From the NCBI RefSeq assembly GCF_001426245.1, contig NZ_LMCM01000005.1, positions 523,482 through 587,481 on the forward strand: a stretch of 64,000 nucleotides of DNA, written 5' to 3'. The position numbers and the translations under genes are program-made. Position 1 is the stretch's first letter, and every line of letters starts with the position of its first letter. The DNA comes from Phycicoccus sp. Root101 (GTDB lineage Bacteria > Actinomycetota > Actinomycetes > Actinomycetales > Dermatophilaceae). This document shows positions 21,375 through 31,716 of the stretch, in pieces. The notes below the pieces were generated by a model. It did not search any database, was not told the DNA's origin, and saw nothing but the letters and a program-made list of their open reading frames with translations.

Positions 21375-22118
21375 TCAGTCCGCGGCGGTTCCCTCGGGAG
21401 CCGCCGCGGTCCTGCGCACCGCCTCGCTCGCCTCGGTGATGATCGCCGTCATCGCCTCGGCGGCGGCCCGTCCGTCGCCGGAGCCGATGGCCTGGGCGAC
21501 GTCGCCGTGCAGTCGGATGGCCACCGGGTTGGGCCGGGCCGGCATGAGCTGGTGGTGGGTCCGCCCCGAGAGCACCTCGGAGACGACGTTCGACAGGGCC
21601 GCGAGCATCTCGTTGCCCGACGCCTCGAGCATCGTCGTGTGGAAGACCTGGTCGGCCTGCAGGTAGGCCTCGAGGTCGCCGGACTTGGCGTGCACGGTCA
21701 TCCGCATGACGGCGCCCACCATGGCGCCGCACTGCTCGGGGGTGGCCCGGTCGGCGGCGAGCTCGGCCGCCACGGGCTCGAAGCCACGCCTCAGCTCGCC
21801 GAGTGAGAGCAGCTGGTCCTCACGGTCCGGGCCGTCGAGGCGCCAGCGGATGACCCGGGGGTCGAAGACGTTCCACTGGGTGCGCGGCCGGACGCGGACC
21901 CCGAGGCGGCGCCGGGTCTCGACCAGGCCCATCGAGGAGAGCACGCGGACCGCCTCCCGCACCACCGAGCGGGACACCCCGAAGCGCTCGTCGAGCTGGT
22001 CGATCCGCACCACGGCGCCCACCGGCGTGGTGCCGGAGACGATCTCCTGCCCGAGGGCGTCGAGGACGTTGGCGTGCAGGCCGGCTCCCGGGGTGGGCGG
22101 GCCGTCGGTGGGAGGCAT
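21375..22118 (-). CDS. FadR-subfamily GntR transcriptional regulator of the gluconate genes
   Basis: A 247-residue regulator. The N-terminal winged helix-turn-helix (VVRIDQLDERFGVSRSVVREAVRVLSS split over residues 35-62) is followed by the FCD all-helical effector domain with metal-type His/Asp residues (FEPVAAELAAD, ADQVFHTTM, HGDVAQAI). It is divergent from gntK-gntP, so it most likely represses them and is relieved by gluconate or a phosphate derivative (inference). ATG 22118 is chosen because the homology begins there; the frame is open to 22163. Confidence 0.88.
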   Translation of the reverse strand: MPPTDGPPTPGAGLHANVLDALGQEIVSGTTPVGAVVRIDQLDERFGVSRSVVREAVRVLSSMGLVETRRRLGVRVRPRTQWNVFDPRVIRWRLDGPDREDQLLSLGELRRGFEPVAAELAADRATPEQCGAMVGAVMRMTVHAKSGDLEAYLQADQVFHTTMLEASGNEMLAALSNVVSEVLSGRTHHQLMPARPNPVAIRLHGDVAQAIGSGDGRAAAEAMTAIITEASEAVRRTAAAPEGTAAD

Positions 22119-22168
22119 GGGGCCAGCGTGCCAGAAGAGGACGACACGAACACTGAACGCCAATAAAT

Positions 22169-22197
22169 AAGATTTGTTTTGCCTGAAGTCTTGTCAA
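22169..22197 (-). promoter_or_regulatory. Promoter of the gluconate regulator gene
   Basis: On the minus strand, TTGACA (22197-22192), a 17-base spacer and AATCTT (22174-22169) form a plausible promoter in an AT-rich stretch that stands out from the GC-rich surroundings. It lies about 50 bases upstream of the regulator start. Confidence 0.45.
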
Positions 22198-22200
22198 AAC

Positions 22201-22211
22201 TGATCTGATCA
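22201..22211. promoter_or_regulatory. Candidate operator for the gluconate regulator
   Basis: The perfect palindrome TGATCTGATCA lies between the divergent regulator and gntK genes, directly next to the regulator's -35 box. A site for autoregulation and control of gntKP is inferred. Confidence 0.45.
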
Positions 22212-22294
22212 TGGACTCTGGTGGACGGAAGCCTCGATGCCGAGGTCCAGCACCCCACGCACGAACCTGCTCACCGGACAAAGGAGTCGCGGAC

Positions 22295-22822
22295 ATGACC
22301 AGCCCCACCAGACCACCCCTCGTCGTGATGATGGGGGTGTCCGGCTCCGGGAAGACGACCGTGGGAGCAGCCCTCGCGCAGCGGCTGCGGGTCCCGTTCG
22401 CGGACGCCGACGACTTCCACCCGCCGGAGAACATCGCCAAGATGGCCGCCGGGATCCCGCTCGACGACTCCGACCGCGGGCCGTGGCTCCAGACCATCGC
22501 CGCCTGGCTGGGCGAGCACGCCGCCACGGGCGGGGTCGCCAGCTGCTCGGCGCTCAAGCGGGCCTACCGCGACATCCTCACGTCGGTCGCCCCGCAGACC
22601 GTCTTCGTCCACCTGCACGGTGACCGCGACGTCCTCGCCGCGCGGGTGGCCGGCCGTCCGGGGCACTTCATGCCGGCGGCCCTCATCGACTCGCAGTTCG
22701 ACACCCTCGAACCCCTCCAGGCCGACGAGATCGGCCAGGCCCTCGACGTCGCCCAACCCGTCGACATCCTCGTCGAGCAGTCGCTCGACGTCCTCGCCAC
22801 GAAAGGTGCGTCGCTCGCATGA
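22295..22822 (+). CDS. gntK: Gluconokinase
   Basis: A 175-residue P-loop kinase phosphorylating D-gluconate to 6-phosphogluconate. The Walker A motif MGVSGSGKTTVG is at residues 13-24, followed by DADDFHPPENIAKMAAGIPL, the substrate-binding signature of gluconokinase, and SCSALKRAYRDILT. The start is ATG 22295 with AAGGAG 8 bases upstream. It overlaps gntP by 4 bases (ATGA). Confidence 0.96.
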   Translation: MTSPTRPPLVVMMGVSGSGKTTVGAALAQRLRVPFADADDFHPPENIAKMAAGIPLDDSDRGPWLQTIAAWLGEHAATGGVASCSALKRAYRDILTSVAPQTVFVHLHGDRDVLAARVAGRPGHFMPAALIDSQFDTLEPLQADEIGQALDVAQPVDILVEQSLDVLATKGASLA

Positions 22823-24219
22823 CCACTGACCTGTTCACGTTCCTGCAGCCGGCCCTGGCTGCGGCCGACGTCCCGGACATCCCGGCTGCGCGCCTGGTCC
22901 CGGCGGCCCTGATCGGGATCGCCGTGATCGTCGTCCTGATCACGAAGTTCAAGCTCCACCCCTTCCTCGGCCTGACCCTCGGCTCGCTGACGGTCGGCGC
23001 CATCGCCGGTGTCGCGATGGCCGATGTCGTCGCCAGCTTCACCAAGGGCTTCGGCTCGACCGCGGCCAGTGTCGGCACCCTGATCGCGCTGGGCGCGATG
23101 TTCGGCAAGCTGCTCGCCGACTCCGGGGGAGCGGACGAGATCGTCGACACCATCGTGGGGCGCTCCTCGGCTCGTTCGCTCCCGTGGGCGATGGCCGGGG
23201 TCGGTGCGCTGATCGGCCTGCCGATGTTCTTCGAGATCGGCCTCGTCCTGCTGATGCCCGTGATCTTCCTGGTGGCCCGCCGCTCCGGCCTGTCGGTCAT
23301 CAAGGTCGGCATCCCGGCCCTCGCGGGCCTGTCCGCCATGCACGGCCTCGTGCCGCCGCACCCCGGTCCGCTGGTGGCGATCGACGCCCTCAAGGCCAAC
23401 CTCGGGATCACCCTGGCCTTCGGTGTGCTGGTCGCCCTGCCGACGGTCGCGATCGCCGGCCCGCTCTTCGCCCGGTTCGCCGGCCGCTGGGTGGACGTCC
23501 CCGCTCCGGAGATGTTCGACACCGCCGACGACCGGGAGCAGCGCCTGCAGCGACCGACCTTCGCCGTCACCCTGTTCGCCGTCCTCACCCCGGTGGTCCT
23601 GATGATGGGCAAGGCGCTCGCCGACATCTTCATCGCCGCCGACGACAACCCGGTCCGCACCGTGCTCGACTTCGTCGGCACCCCGCTCGTCGCGCTGCTC
23701 ATCGCCGTCATCGTCGGCATGTTCACCCTCGGCCGCGGCGCCGGCATGGGCACCAAGGAGCTCTCGACCTCGCTCGAGAAGTCGCTGCCGCCCATCGCCG
23801 GCATCCTGCTGATCGTCGCCGCCGGCGGTGGCTTCAAGCAGACCCTCGTCGACACCGGCATCGGCAACCTCGTCGCCGACTGGGTGCAGAACAGCGGCCT
23901 GTCCGTGCTCCTGCTCGCCTGGATCGTCGCGGTGCTCATCCGCCTCGCGACGGGCTCGGCGACCGTCGCCACGGTCACCGCCTCAGGGATCCTCGCGCCC
24001 CTGGCCGCCGGCATGAGCACCTCCGAGGTGTCGCTGCTCGTGCTGGCCATCGGCGCCGGCTCGGTGTTCTTCTCCCACGTCAACGACGCCGGCTTCTGGC
24101 TGGTCAAGGAGTACTTCGGCCTCAGCGTCGGCCAGACGATCAAGTCCTGGTCGCTGATGGAGACCGTGCTCTCGGTGTCCGGCCTGGTGTTCGTCCTGCT
24201 CCTGGGCCTGGTCGTCTGA
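22819..24219 (+). CDS. gntP: Gluconate:H+ symporter, GntP family
   Basis: A 466-residue permease with about 12 transmembrane helices. Family segments include [52 protein letters not shown] (about 174-188) and the late [20 protein letters not shown]. The ATGA overlap with gntK gives translational coupling. With gntK it forms a gluconate uptake and phosphorylation pair feeding the pentose phosphate pathway. Confidence 0.95.
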   Translation: MTTDLFTFLQPALAAADVPDIPAARLVPAALIGIAVIVVLITKFKLHPFLGLTLGSLTVGAIAGVAMADVVASFTKGFGSTAASVGTLIALGAMFGKLLADSGGADEIVDTIVGRSSARSLPWAMAGVGALIGLPMFFEIGLVLLMPVIFLVARRSGLSVIKVGIPALAGLSAMHGLVPPHPGPLVAIDALKANLGITLAFGVLVALPTVAIAGPLFARFAGRWVDVPAPEMFDTADDREQRLQRPTFAVTLFAVLTPVVLMMGKALADIFIAADDNPVRTVLDFVGTPLVALLIAVIVGMFTLGRGAGMGTKELSTSLEKSLPPIAGILLIVAAGGGFKQTLVDTGIGNLVADWVQNSGLSVLLLAWIVAVLIRLATGSATVATVTASGILAPLAAGMSTSEVSLLVLAIGAGSVFFSHVNDAGFWLVKEYFGLSVGQTIKSWSLMETVLSVSGLVFVLLLGLVV

Positions 24220-24226
24220 CCGCGGC

Positions 24227-24315
24227 GGCCTGCCCCTTTCTCGCCTTGGGTGCCCAGACGGTCGGAACTCCGACCATCTGGGCACCCAATGTCGTGTCGG
24301 AGCGGGGCGGTCGGC
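24227..24315. repeat. Palindromic intergenic element, copy 2 (inverted)
   Basis: The core has 20-base arms (24246-24265 and 24270-24289, one mismatch) and a 4-base loop. Read on the minus strand the whole 89 bases align with the element at 13291-13381, including flanking GACCGCC and GGGGCAGGCC outside the palindrome. It lies between the gntP stop and prfB. Confidence 0.8.
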
Positions 24316-24333
24316 GCGGTGCGGCCGGTGCCA

Positions 24334-24339
24334 TAGAGT
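24334..24339 (+). promoter_or_regulatory. -10 box of a leaderless promoter for prfB
   Basis: TAGAGT ends 8 bases before the GTG start at 24348. Confidence 0.6.
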
Positions 24340-24347
24340 TGGTCTTC

Positions 24348-25463
24348 GTGGCCGTCGACTTCCAGCAAGAGATCAAGAACCTCCGCACCACCATGGACTC
24401 CGTGCGTGAGGTGACCGACCTGGCATCGCTGCAGGAGCAGATCACCGACCTCGAGGCCAAGGCCTCCGCGCCGGACCTCTGGGACGACCCTGACGCCGCG
24501 CAGGTCGTGACCTCCGCCCTCAGCCGGGCCAACTCCGAGCTCGAGCGCGTCAAGAGCATGGACTCGCGCATCGACGACCTCGAGGTCCTCGTCGAGATGG
24601 GCACCGAGGACGGCGGCGACGCCGACACGATGGCCGAGGCCGAGCGTGAGCTCGTCTCGCTGCAGAAGGCGGTCGGCGAGCTCGAGGTCCGCACGCTGCT
24701 GTCGGGGGAGTACGACGAGCGCGCGGCTGTCATCACCATCCGCGCCGGAGCCGGTGGCGTCGACGCCGCCGACTTCGCCGAGATGCTCATGCGCATGTAC
24801 CTGCGCTGGGCCGAGCGCCACAACTACCCCGCACAGGTGATGGACACGTCCTACGCCGAGGAGGCCGGGCTCAAGTCCGCCACCTTCGAGATCAACGTGC
24901 CCTACGCGTTCGGCAACCTCTCGGTCGAGGCCGGGACGCACCGCCTGGTCCGGATCAGCCCGTTCGACAACCAGGGCCGTCGCCAGACGAGCTTCGCCGC
25001 GGTCGAGGTCATCCCGCTCATCGAGCAGACCGACTCCATCGAGATCCCCGAGAACGAGATCAAGGTCGACGTCTTCCGCTCCAGCGGCCCCGGCGGCCAG
25101 AGCGTCAACACGACCGACTCGGCGGTCCGCATGACCCACATCCCCACCGGGATCGTCGTGTCGATGCAGAACGAGAAGTCGCAGATCCAGAACCGCGCCG
25201 CCGCCCTGCGCGTGCTCCAGTCCCGCCTGCTGCTGCAGCGCCAGGCCGAGGAGGCCGCCGAGCGCAAGGAGATGGCCGGCGACGTCAAGGCCAGCTGGGG
25301 CGACCAGATGCGGTCCTACGTGCTGCAGCCGTACCAGATGGTCAAGGACCTGAGGACCGAGTTCGAGGTCGGCAACCCGTCCTCGGTGTTCGACGGCGAC
25401 ATCGACGGCTTCATCGAGGCGGGCGTGCGCTGGCGCAAGGAGCAGCAGAAGCTCGCCGAGTAG
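24348..25463 (+). CDS. prfB: Peptide chain release factor 2
   Basis: A 371-residue RF2. The codon-recognition tripeptide SPF ([15 protein letters not shown]) marks UGA/UAA specificity, and [17 protein letters not shown] carries the GGQ hydrolysis loop. The start is GTG 24348, 8 bases after a -10 box; the frame runs straight through, so the programmed +1 frameshift that controls prfB in many bacteria is absent. The following ftsE gene is separated by 206 bases with its own promoter candidate. Confidence 0.97.
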   Translation: MAVDFQQEIKNLRTTMDSVREVTDLASLQEQITDLEAKASAPDLWDDPDAAQVVTSALSRANSELERVKSMDSRIDDLEVLVEMGTEDGGDADTMAEAERELVSLQKAVGELEVRTLLSGEYDERAAVITIRAGAGGVDAADFAEMLMRMYLRWAERHNYPAQVMDTSYAEEAGLKSATFEINVPYAFGNLSVEAGTHRLVRISPFDNQGRRQTSFAAVEVIPLIEQTDSIEIPENEIKVDVFRSSGPGGQSVNTTDSAVRMTHIPTGIVVSMQNEKSQIQNRAAALRVLQSRLLLQRQAEEAAERKEMAGDVKASWGDQMRSYVLQPYQMVKDLRTEFEVGNPSSVFDGDIDGFIEAGVRWRKEQQKLAE

Positions 25464-25583
25464 GCCTCCCCACCGCCGTGACGGCGACGAGGACGCTTCG
25501 GGCTGCCCCGGTCTGACCCTTGCCTGACCCTGGGCTGCCACGCCGAGCGGGCGCTGCTGCGCGGCATACGCCGGCGCGCGACC

Positions 25584-25589
25584 TATCCT
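25584..25589 (+). promoter_or_regulatory. -10 box upstream of ftsE
   Basis: TATCCT lies 80 bases before the ftsE start and is one of few AT-rich hexamers in the prfB-ftsE gap. No good -35 box is visible. Confidence 0.35.
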
Positions 25590-25669
25590 CGGGTGCGTCG
25601 TGCGTGGACGCCCGCGCATGACAGGTATGCCGTCCCATCCAGCCCCCCGGTAAGGCTCACGTCCCGCGC

Positions 25670-26359
25670 ATGATCCGTTTCGAGAACGTCAGCAAGGTCT
25701 ATCCCCGGTCCAGCCGACCGGCGCTGAGCGACATCAGCCTCGAGATCGAGCGAGGCGAGTTCGTCTTCGTCGTCGGGTCCTCCGGCTCGGGCAAGTCCAC
25801 GCTCCTGCGCTTGGTCCTCAAGGAGGAGGGCGTCACCCAGGGTGCCGTCCTCGTCGCGGGCCAGGAGGTCGGGCGCCTGCCGCAGCGCAAGGTGCCGCGC
25901 CTGCGCCGCGAGATCGGGACGGTCTTCCAGGACTTCCGCCTGCTGCCCAACAAGACGGTCTACCAGAACGTGGCCTTCGCGCTGCAGGTTTTGGGACGGT
26001 CCCGGCACGCGATCCGCCAGGTGGTCCCCGAGACGCTGGAGATGGTCGGGCTCGACGGCAAGGAGAAGCGGCTGCCGCACGAGCTCTCCGGTGGTGAGCA
26101 GCAGCGCGTCGCCATCGCGCGCGCGTTCGTCAACAAGCCGCCGATCCTGCTCTGCGACGAGCCCACCGGAAACCTCGACCCGACGACCAGTCTCGACATC
26201 GTCCGCCTTCTCGACCGGATCAACCGGACCGGCACGACGATCGTCATGGCCACGCATGACGACGACATCGTCGACCAGCTGCGCAAGCGCGTCGTCGAGC
26301 TGAAGAACGGCCACATCATCCGCGACGAGAACAAGGGCGTCTACGGCAGCGGTCGCTGA
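25670..26359 (+). CDS. ftsE: Cell division ATP-binding protein FtsE
   Basis: A 229-residue ABC ATPase. Walker [14 protein letters not shown] (about 37-49), the Q-loop in [10 protein letters not shown], signature [15 protein letters not shown] and Walker [14 protein letters not shown] are complete. With FtsX it forms the complex that couples ATP hydrolysis at the septum to activation of a periplasmic or extracytoplasmic peptidoglycan hydrolase. The M23 gene after ftsX is the natural partner. Confidence 0.97.
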   Translation: MIRFENVSKVYPRSSRPALSDISLEIERGEFVFVVGSSGSGKSTLLRLVLKEEGVTQGAVLVAGQEVGRLPQRKVPRLRREIGTVFQDFRLLPNKTVYQNVAFALQVLGRSRHAIRQVVPETLEMVGLDGKEKRLPHELSGGEQQRVAIARAFVNKPPILLCDEPTGNLDPTTSLDIVRLLDRINRTGTTIVMATHDDDIVDQLRKRVVELKNGHIIRDENKGVYGSGR

Positions 26360-26392
26360 CCGCACGCCACGGACTTCGGGAGACCTCACCCC

Positions 26393-27298
26393 ATGCGACT
26401 GCAGTTCATGCTCAGCGAGATCTGGACCGGCCTGCGCCGGAACCTCTCGATCGCCGTCTCGGTCATGCTCGTGACCACGGTCTCGCTGTACCTCCTCGGG
26501 CTGGGGCTGCTGCTCCAGCGCGAGGTCGACACCCTCAAGGGCTTCTGGTACGACCGCATCCAGGTCTCGATCTTCATGTGCGGTGACGACTCCGCCGAGC
26601 CCAACTGCGCCGGCCGGGGAGTGACCGACGAGCAGCGGACAGCGCTCAAGGACCAGCTCGACCAGATGAAGCCCCTGGTCAAGAACGTCTACTTCGAGTC
26701 CGAGCAGCAGGCCTACGACCGGTTCCAGGAGCAGTTCCGCAACAGCCCGCTGGCCAGCAGCATCCGGGTCGGGGACATCCCGCAGAGCTACCGCGTCCAG
26801 CTGTCCGACCCGACGAAGTACGACGTGGTCGTCAGCGCCTTCCAGGGCGCCCCGGGGGTGGGGCGCGTCCAGGACCAGCAGAAGACGCTGGACAAGCTGT
26901 TCACGGTGATGAACGGCGTGACCGTGGCGTCCTTGGGGCTGGCGTTCATCATGATCATCTGCGCCGTGCTGCTCATGGCGACGACGATCAGGCAGGCCGC
27001 GTTCACCCGCCGAAGAGAGACCGGCATCATGAAGCTGGTCGGGGCGAGCAACCTCACGATCCGGCTGCCGTTCGTCATGGAGATCGTCCTCGCGACGCTC
27101 GTCGGGGTGGGCGCCTCGGTCGGCCTGCTCTACGCGACGATCCACTACCTCACCGGTTACGTGGCCCGCGAGCTCCCGGACGTGGCGATCGTCGGAGCGG
27201 GAGACGTCTGGGTCGTCGCGCCGACGCTGGCCGCGATCATGCTCATCATCGCGATCGTCACCTCGTGGGCGACGTTGCGCCGGTACCTGCGCGTCTGA
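26393..27298 (+). CDS. ftsX: Cell division protein FtsX, permease-like
   Basis: A 301-residue membrane protein with the FtsX plan: one N-terminal helix (about 24-46), a large extracytoplasmic domain (about 47-175, with two Cys in FMCGDDSAEPNCAG), then three helices separated by the conserved RRRETGIMKLVGAS loop. The start ATG has GGGAG upstream. It follows ftsE by 33 bases. Confidence 0.96.
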   Translation: MRLQFMLSEIWTGLRRNLSIAVSVMLVTTVSLYLLGLGLLLQREVDTLKGFWYDRIQVSIFMCGDDSAEPNCAGRGVTDEQRTALKDQLDQMKPLVKNVYFESEQQAYDRFQEQFRNSPLASSIRVGDIPQSYRVQLSDPTKYDVVVSAFQGAPGVGRVQDQQKTLDKLFTVMNGVTVASLGLAFIMIICAVLLMATTIRQAAFTRRRETGIMKLVGASNLTIRLPFVMEIVLATLVGVGASVGLLYATIHYLTGYVARELPDVAIVGAGDVWVVAPTLAAIMLIIAIVTSWATLRRYLRV

Positions 27299-27320
27299 CG
27301 CGGGGACCGGCTCGGCCGAT

Positions 27321-27348
27321 CGGTCGATTCACAGGCACGAATCGACCG
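27321..27348. other. Inverted repeat between ftsX and the M23 peptidase gene
   Basis: CGGTCGATTC (27321-27330) pairs with GAATCGACCG (27339-27348) over an 8-base loop. There is no T-run, so it may be an operator or a weak attenuator that separates expression of the hydrolase from ftsEX. Confidence 0.5.
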
Positions 27349-27392
27349 CCAATCCCCAGAAACTGGTGTGCCCTGTGTTACCAATGAGGCCT

Positions 27393-28802
27393 ATGAGCGC
27401 CATCCCCCCGCGCCGTCGCGCCACGCACCCCGTCCGGCTCACCGCCCTGGGCCTCGCCGCGGTCTGCTCGGTCGCCCTGGCGACCCCGTCCCTCGCCGCG
27501 GCAACGACCGCGACGACGACAGCAGGAGCCGTCACCGCGGCGACCACGGGGCTGGGCGCGAGCGCCCCGGGAGCCACCGACCCCGACAAGGCGAAGAAGA
27601 AGGTCGACAAGCAGGTCGACGCGCTGCAGGGCCAGCTCGAGGACACCTCCGCGGACCTGCGCGACGCCTACCTCGCACTGGAGCGCACCCGGGCCGCTCT
27701 GCCGGCCGCCCAGGCCGTGCTCGACAAGGCCACCGCCCAGCAGTCCGCGGCGGACGCCCACAACGACGAGATGGCCGTGGCCCTCGGGGTCGCCGAGGCC
27801 AACCAGGCGCGCGCGGTCGACCAGCTGGCCGGCACGCGCAAGGACCTGTCCGCCACCCGCACCCGGGTCGCCCGCTTCGCCTCCCAGCTCTACCAGGACC
27901 AGGGGATGGGCCAGCTGTCCGTCGCGCTGAGCGCGACGACGCCGGAGGACTTCGCCAACCGCATCGCCCTCACCGACACGGTGATGGACGTGCAGAACCA
28001 GTCCATCACCAGGCTGGCCACGGCCCAGGCCGCCGCGCGGGCGCAGGAAGCCCACATCGCGGCGCTGCGGGCGCAGGTCGCCGCGGCGAAGAAGGCCGCC
28101 GAGGTCGCCCTCGCCCGCGCGACGCAGGCCCGCGCCACCGCGGCCGCCGCGAAGGCGAAGCTCGACGCCCTCGCCGTCCAGCAGGCGGCGCAGTCCAGGG
28201 CCCTCGAGGCCAAGAAGGGCGCGGAGAAGGCCAAGCTCGCCGCGGCCGAGAAGGAGCAGGCCCGGCTCAAGGCCGTCCTGGTCGCCCGCGCCAAGGCCGC
28301 CAAGGCCGCGGCTGCGCGCCGCGCCGCGGCGGAGGCGCGTGCCCGGGCCGCCGCACGCAAGGCGCACCGCCCCATACCGAGGTCGACGCTGCCGTCCATG
28401 CCGAGCTCCGGCGGCTTCCTCAGCGCCCCGTCGCCCGCGCCCATCTCCTCGGAGTTCGGGATGCGGTTCCACCCGATCCTGCACTACTGGCGCCTGCACG
28501 CCGGTCGTGACTACGCGGCCAACTGCGGGTCGCCGATCCGCGCGGCGGCCGACGGCCAGATCATCTCGGCCGGCTGGGGCGGCGGCTACGGCAACCGCAT
28601 CATGGTCGACCACGGCGTCCTGCGCGGCGTCGACCTCGTCACCACGTACAACCACATGGAGCGCTACGCCGTGCGGTCCGGTCACGTCTCGCGCGGCCAG
28701 GTCATCGGCTACGTCGGGACGACCGGTTCGTCGACCGGCTGCCACCTGCACTTCGAGACCTACGAGGACGGGACCCCCAAGGACCCGCGCCGCTGGCTCT
28801 GA
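27393..28802 (+). CDS. FtsEX-associated M23 (LytM) peptidoglycan hydrolase with coiled coil
   Basis: A protein of about 469 residues: signal peptide (ALGLAAVCSVALATPSLAAA), a long Ala/Lys/Arg-rich coiled coil (about residues 60-310, two helices around QLYQDQGMGQLSVALSA) and a C-terminal M23 domain. The zinc ligands are present: HAGRDY (H and D) and GCHLHFETY (H). The architecture equals EnvC/PcsB/RipC, hydrolases switched on by FtsEX. It is directly downstream of ftsX, which supports that role. Starts at GTG 27366 or ATG 27384 are in the same frame; 27393 gives the cleanest signal peptide. Confidence 0.9.
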   Translation: MSAIPPRRRATHPVRLTALGLAAVCSVALATPSLAAATTATTTAGAVTAATTGLGASAPGATDPDKAKKKVDKQVDALQGQLEDTSADLRDAYLALERTRAALPAAQAVLDKATAQQSAADAHNDEMAVALGVAEANQARAVDQLAGTRKDLSATRTRVARFASQLYQDQGMGQLSVALSATTPEDFANRIALTDTVMDVQNQSITRLATAQAAARAQEAHIAALRAQVAAAKKAAEVALARATQARATAAAAKAKLDALAVQQAAQSRALEAKKGAEKAKLAAAEKEQARLKAVLVARAKAAKAAAARRAAAEARARAAARKAHRPIPRSTLPSMPSSGGFLSAPSPAPISSEFGMRFHPILHYWRLHAGRDYAANCGSPIRAAADGQIISAGWGGGYGNRIMVDHGVLRGVDLVTTYNHMERYAVRSGHVSRGQVIGYVGTTGSSTGCHLHFETYEDGTPKDPRRWL

Positions 28803-28916
28803 CCCGGGTCCGACAAACCCGTCGTCGTCCCACCCCCTCCAACAGGTAGCGTTGACCTGCTGACCGACGACCGGCCGGCGACGAAGCGTGCACGTGTCGA
28901 CAGACGGGATGGGGCA

Positions 28917-29399
28917 ATGCCCAAGGCCAACGACGAGGGTCGCAAGGTGGTGGCGAGCAACCGCAAGGCGCGCCACGACTACCTCATCGAGGACACCTTC
29001 GAGGCAGGCCTGGTCCTGATGGGCACCGAGGTGAAGAGCCTGCGGATGGGGCGGGCCTCGCTCATCGACGGGTATGCCGCGTGGCGCGGGGACGAGCTCT
29101 GGCTCGAGGGCGTGCACATCCCCGAGTACGTCCAGGGCACGTGGACCAACCACACCCCGCGCCGGCGCCGCAAGCTGCTGCTGCACCGCAGCGAGCTCAC
29201 CAAGATCGCCCGCAAGTCCTCCGAGAGCGGCCACACCATCGTGCCGCTGCAGATGTACTTCAAGGACGGCATCGCCAAGGTCGAGATCGCCGTGGCCAAG
29301 GGCAAGCGGCAGTACGACAAGCGGCACGCCCTGCGCGAGCGGCAGGACAACCGCGAGGCCCAGCGTGCGCTGGGCGCGAAGGGGCGCCCACAGGTATGA
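28917..29399 (+). CDS. smpB: SsrA-binding protein SmpB
   Basis: A 160-residue protein that binds tmRNA and delivers it to stalled ribosomes. Family segments: [43 protein letters not shown] and the basic C-terminus [20 protein letters not shown] that enters the mRNA channel. The tmRNA gene ssrA is 8.5 kb downstream in the same window. The stop overlaps the start of the DUF2207 gene (ATGA). Confidence 0.97.
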   Translation: MPKANDEGRKVVASNRKARHDYLIEDTFEAGLVLMGTEVKSLRMGRASLIDGYAAWRGDELWLEGVHIPEYVQGTWTNHTPRRRRKLLLHRSELTKIARKSSESGHTIVPLQMYFKDGIAKVEIAVAKGKRQYDKRHALRERQDNREAQRALGAKGRPQV

Positions 29400-31366
29400 G
29401 CCGGGTCGGGGGGGCTGGTCGGCACCGGGTGCTGGCCGCCTGGGCGGTGGCGCTCGGGTTCGCTGCGCTGGTCCTCTCCGGCGGCACCGCGTCCGCGGCC
29501 TCGTCGGACGACCTCGCCACGAAGTTCCACGTCGACTTCACCGTCAACCAGGACGGTTCGGTCGACGTCGCGGAGAACATCACCTGGCACTTCCCCTCCG
29601 GCGAGGACCGGCACGGCATCGAGCGCTTCATCACCGTCCGCGCCGGGTACCAGGACCGCACGGACACCTACCGCGAGTACCCCATCAGCGACATCAGCGC
29701 GTCCTCGCCCTCCGGCGCTCCCTCCGACGTCTCCGTCAGCGACGCCGCCGACGGCACCTCCGTGCGGATCCGCGTCGGCGACCCGGACCAGACCGTGTCC
29801 GGGACGCAGAGGTATGTCGTGCGCTACCACCTCGCCTCGATCGTCAACGGGTTCGACGACCATGCCGAGTTCTACTACAACCTCGTCGGGCCGGCGAACG
29901 ACAGCACCTACGAGGACGTCAGCGCCTCGGTGACCGGACCCGGAGCCGCCGACCGCGCCGAGTGCTTCCTCGGGGAGCTCGGTTCCACCGACCGCTGCCA
30001 GGCCACCCCGGGCGCGACGGCGCAGTTCAGCGCCGCTCGAGCCGAACCCGGCCAGGGCGTCTCGATCCTGGCGTCGCTGCCGCTGGACGGGTTCGGGTCG
30101 CTGGAGCCGGTCCTGCACCAGGGTGAGGTGTCCAGCGATGGTGGGGTGATCACGACCCAGACGTCCAAGGCCCTCGGGGCGCTGGCCCTCGGCGCCGGGG
30201 TCACCCTGCCCCTGCTGGCAGCCGGCCTGATGGGCACCCTCGTCTACACGCGCGGCCGCGACGAGCAGTACGCCGGGCTCACCCCCGGCCTGACGCCGGG
30301 CCTCGCCCCGGGCGCCACGGGTGCCCAGGGCGCGGGCTCCGTCCCCGGCAGTGCGGCGCAGGCCCCCGTCGTCCGGGCCGGGAAACGGGTCGTGGCCGTG
30401 CAGTTCACCCCGCCGCAGGGGGTGACCCCCGGCCTCGTGGGCACCGTCATCGACGAGACGGCCAACACCGTCGACGTCTCCGCGACCCTCGTCGACCTCG
30501 CCGTGCGCGGCCACCTGACCATCGAGCCGATGACCTCGGGGATGTTCAAGAGCAAGGACTGGCGGCTCACCCGGACGACGCCGACCGCCGAGCAGGCGAC
30601 CGTGCCGCTGCTGCCGTACGAGGAGGCCCTGCTCGGCGGTGTCTTCGCGACGTCGCCGGTGCGCGACCTGTCGGACCTCAAGAACACCTTCAAGCCGACC
30701 CTGACGCGGGTGCAGTCGCTGATGTACGACGAGGTGGTCCGCCGCGGCTGGTTCCGCCGCTCGCCCCAGGCGCAGCGCGGCGCGTGGACCACGCTCGGGG
30801 GGCTGCTGATCTTCGTGCCCGTGTTCGTGGGCATCTGGCTGGGTGGTCCGTTGATGAGCCTGGGCGCCAGCAGCGGGTTGGGGGTGCCGCCCGGGATCGC
30901 CCTCGTGGGGGGCGCGGTGGTGGCCGGTGCCATCGTGCTGTTCCTCGGCCGACGGATGGCGGCTCGCACGGCCGAGGGCAGCGCGGTGCTGGCGCAGTCC
31001 GAGGGGTTCAAGCAGTACCTCGTCACGGCCGAGGCCTCCCAGATCAAGTGGGAGGAGGCGCAGGACGTGTTCAGCCGCTACCTGCCCTACGCCATCGTGT
31101 TCGGCGTCTCGTCGCAGTGGGCCTCGACCTTCGAGAAGGTCGCCGAGGCCGCTGCAGCCGCGGGCCACGTCGTGACGCCACCGCTGTGGTACCTCGGTGG
31201 CGACATGAGCTCGTTCGGCGGGATCGCCGACGGCATGGACTCCTTCGCGACGACCGCGGGTGGGACGTTCACCAGCACCCCGGGCAGCTCCGGCGGGTCC
31301 GGGTTCTCCGGTGGGGGCGGGTTCTCCGGCGGTGGGGGCGGCGGTTCCTCAGGCGGCTCCTGGTAG
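29396..31366 (+). CDS. DUF2207 membrane protein
   Basis: A 656-residue protein: signal peptide or first helix ([19 protein letters not shown]), an extracytoplasmic beta-rich DUF2207 domain ([21 protein letters not shown] split near residue 47), a helix at about 263-283, a cytoplasmic part, two helices at about 462-520, and a Gly/Ser-rich C-terminus ending GGSW, typical of the family. Function is unknown. It overlaps smpB by 4 bases, so it is co-expressed; the frame is open upstream to 29081 but that part lies inside smpB. Confidence 0.85.
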   Translation: MSRVGGAGRHRVLAAWAVALGFAALVLSGGTASAASSDDLATKFHVDFTVNQDGSVDVAENITWHFPSGEDRHGIERFITVRAGYQDRTDTYREYPISDISASSPSGAPSDVSVSDAADGTSVRIRVGDPDQTVSGTQRYVVRYHLASIVNGFDDHAEFYYNLVGPANDSTYEDVSASVTGPGAADRAECFLGELGSTDRCQATPGATAQFSAARAEPGQGVSILASLPLDGFGSLEPVLHQGEVSSDGGVITTQTSKALGALALGAGVTLPLLAAGLMGTLVYTRGRDEQYAGLTPGLTPGLAPGATGAQGAGSVPGSAAQAPVVRAGKRVVAVQFTPPQGVTPGLVGTVIDETANTVDVSATLVDLAVRGHLTIEPMTSGMFKSKDWRLTRTTPTAEQATVPLLPYEEALLGGVFATSPVRDLSDLKNTFKPTLTRVQSLMYDEVVRRGWFRRSPQAQRGAWTTLGGLLIFVPVFVGIWLGGPLMSLGASSGLGVPPGIALVGGAVVAGAIVLFLGRRMAARTAEGSAVLAQSEGFKQYLVTAEASQIKWEEAQDVFSRYLPYAIVFGVSSQWASTFEKVAEAAAAAGHVVTPPLWYLGGDMSSFGGIADGMDSFATTAGGTFTSTPGSSGGSGFSGGGGFSGGGGGGSSGGSW

Positions 31367-31437
31367 GCGCCCGGCCACCACCGATCCGTTGCCCCCAACG
31401 AGGCGCCCCGCCATACCCGGCCCTGGTCCCGACACGA

Positions 31438-31505
31438 CGAAGCGGGGGTTGTTCGGCGACACCGGGTGAAATATCTCCCGGTTCGCCGAACAAACCCCCG
31501 CTTCG
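31438..31505. terminator. Large palindrome, probable bidirectional terminator
   Basis: Arms 31438-31459 and 31483-31505 (CGAAGCGGGGGTT and its complement, with one extra T in the right arm) continue into an inner ACCGGG/CCCGGT stem with an AT-rich loop (TGAAATATCT). It lies between convergent DUF2207 and csbD genes. The length is unusual for a plain terminator. Confidence 0.7.
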
Positions 31506-31542
31506 CGCACGTGTCGCGCACGTGACGCGCAGTGCGTGTCGG

Positions 31543-31716
31543 TCAGTGCTTGAAGGCGTCCTTGACCTTCTCGCCGGCCTGCTTCACATCGGCCTCGGCC
31601 TGGTCGGCCTTGCCCTCGCCCTCGAGGCGCTCGTTGTCGGTCGCCTTGCCGGTGGCTTCCTTCGCCTTGCCGGCGAGGTCGTCCTTGGTGTTGTCGAGCT
31701 TGTCCGTGAGTCCCAT
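31543..31716 (-). CDS. CsbD family stress protein
   Basis: A 57-residue hydrophilic protein: MGLTDKLDNTKDDLAGKAKE, then repeated Lys/Glu/Ala helices (ATGKATDNERLEGEGKA). This is the CsbD fold, a general-stress protein of unknown mechanism. ATG 31716 is chosen because GAGGAG precedes it and homology starts there; an in-frame extension to 31806 is not conserved. Confidence 0.9.
   Translation of the reverse strand: MGLTDKLDNTKDDLAGKAKEATGKATDNERLEGEGKADQAEADVKQAGEKVKDAFKH

Noticed and set aside
24348..24450. Programmed frameshift in prfB
   Set aside because: The frame runs without an in-frame TGA from GTG 24348; no CUU-UGA-type site near codon 25.
22683..25619. 978-residue minus-strand open frame across gntP and prfB
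   Set aside because: It is antisense to two well-conserved genes and has low-complexity composition with no known domain.
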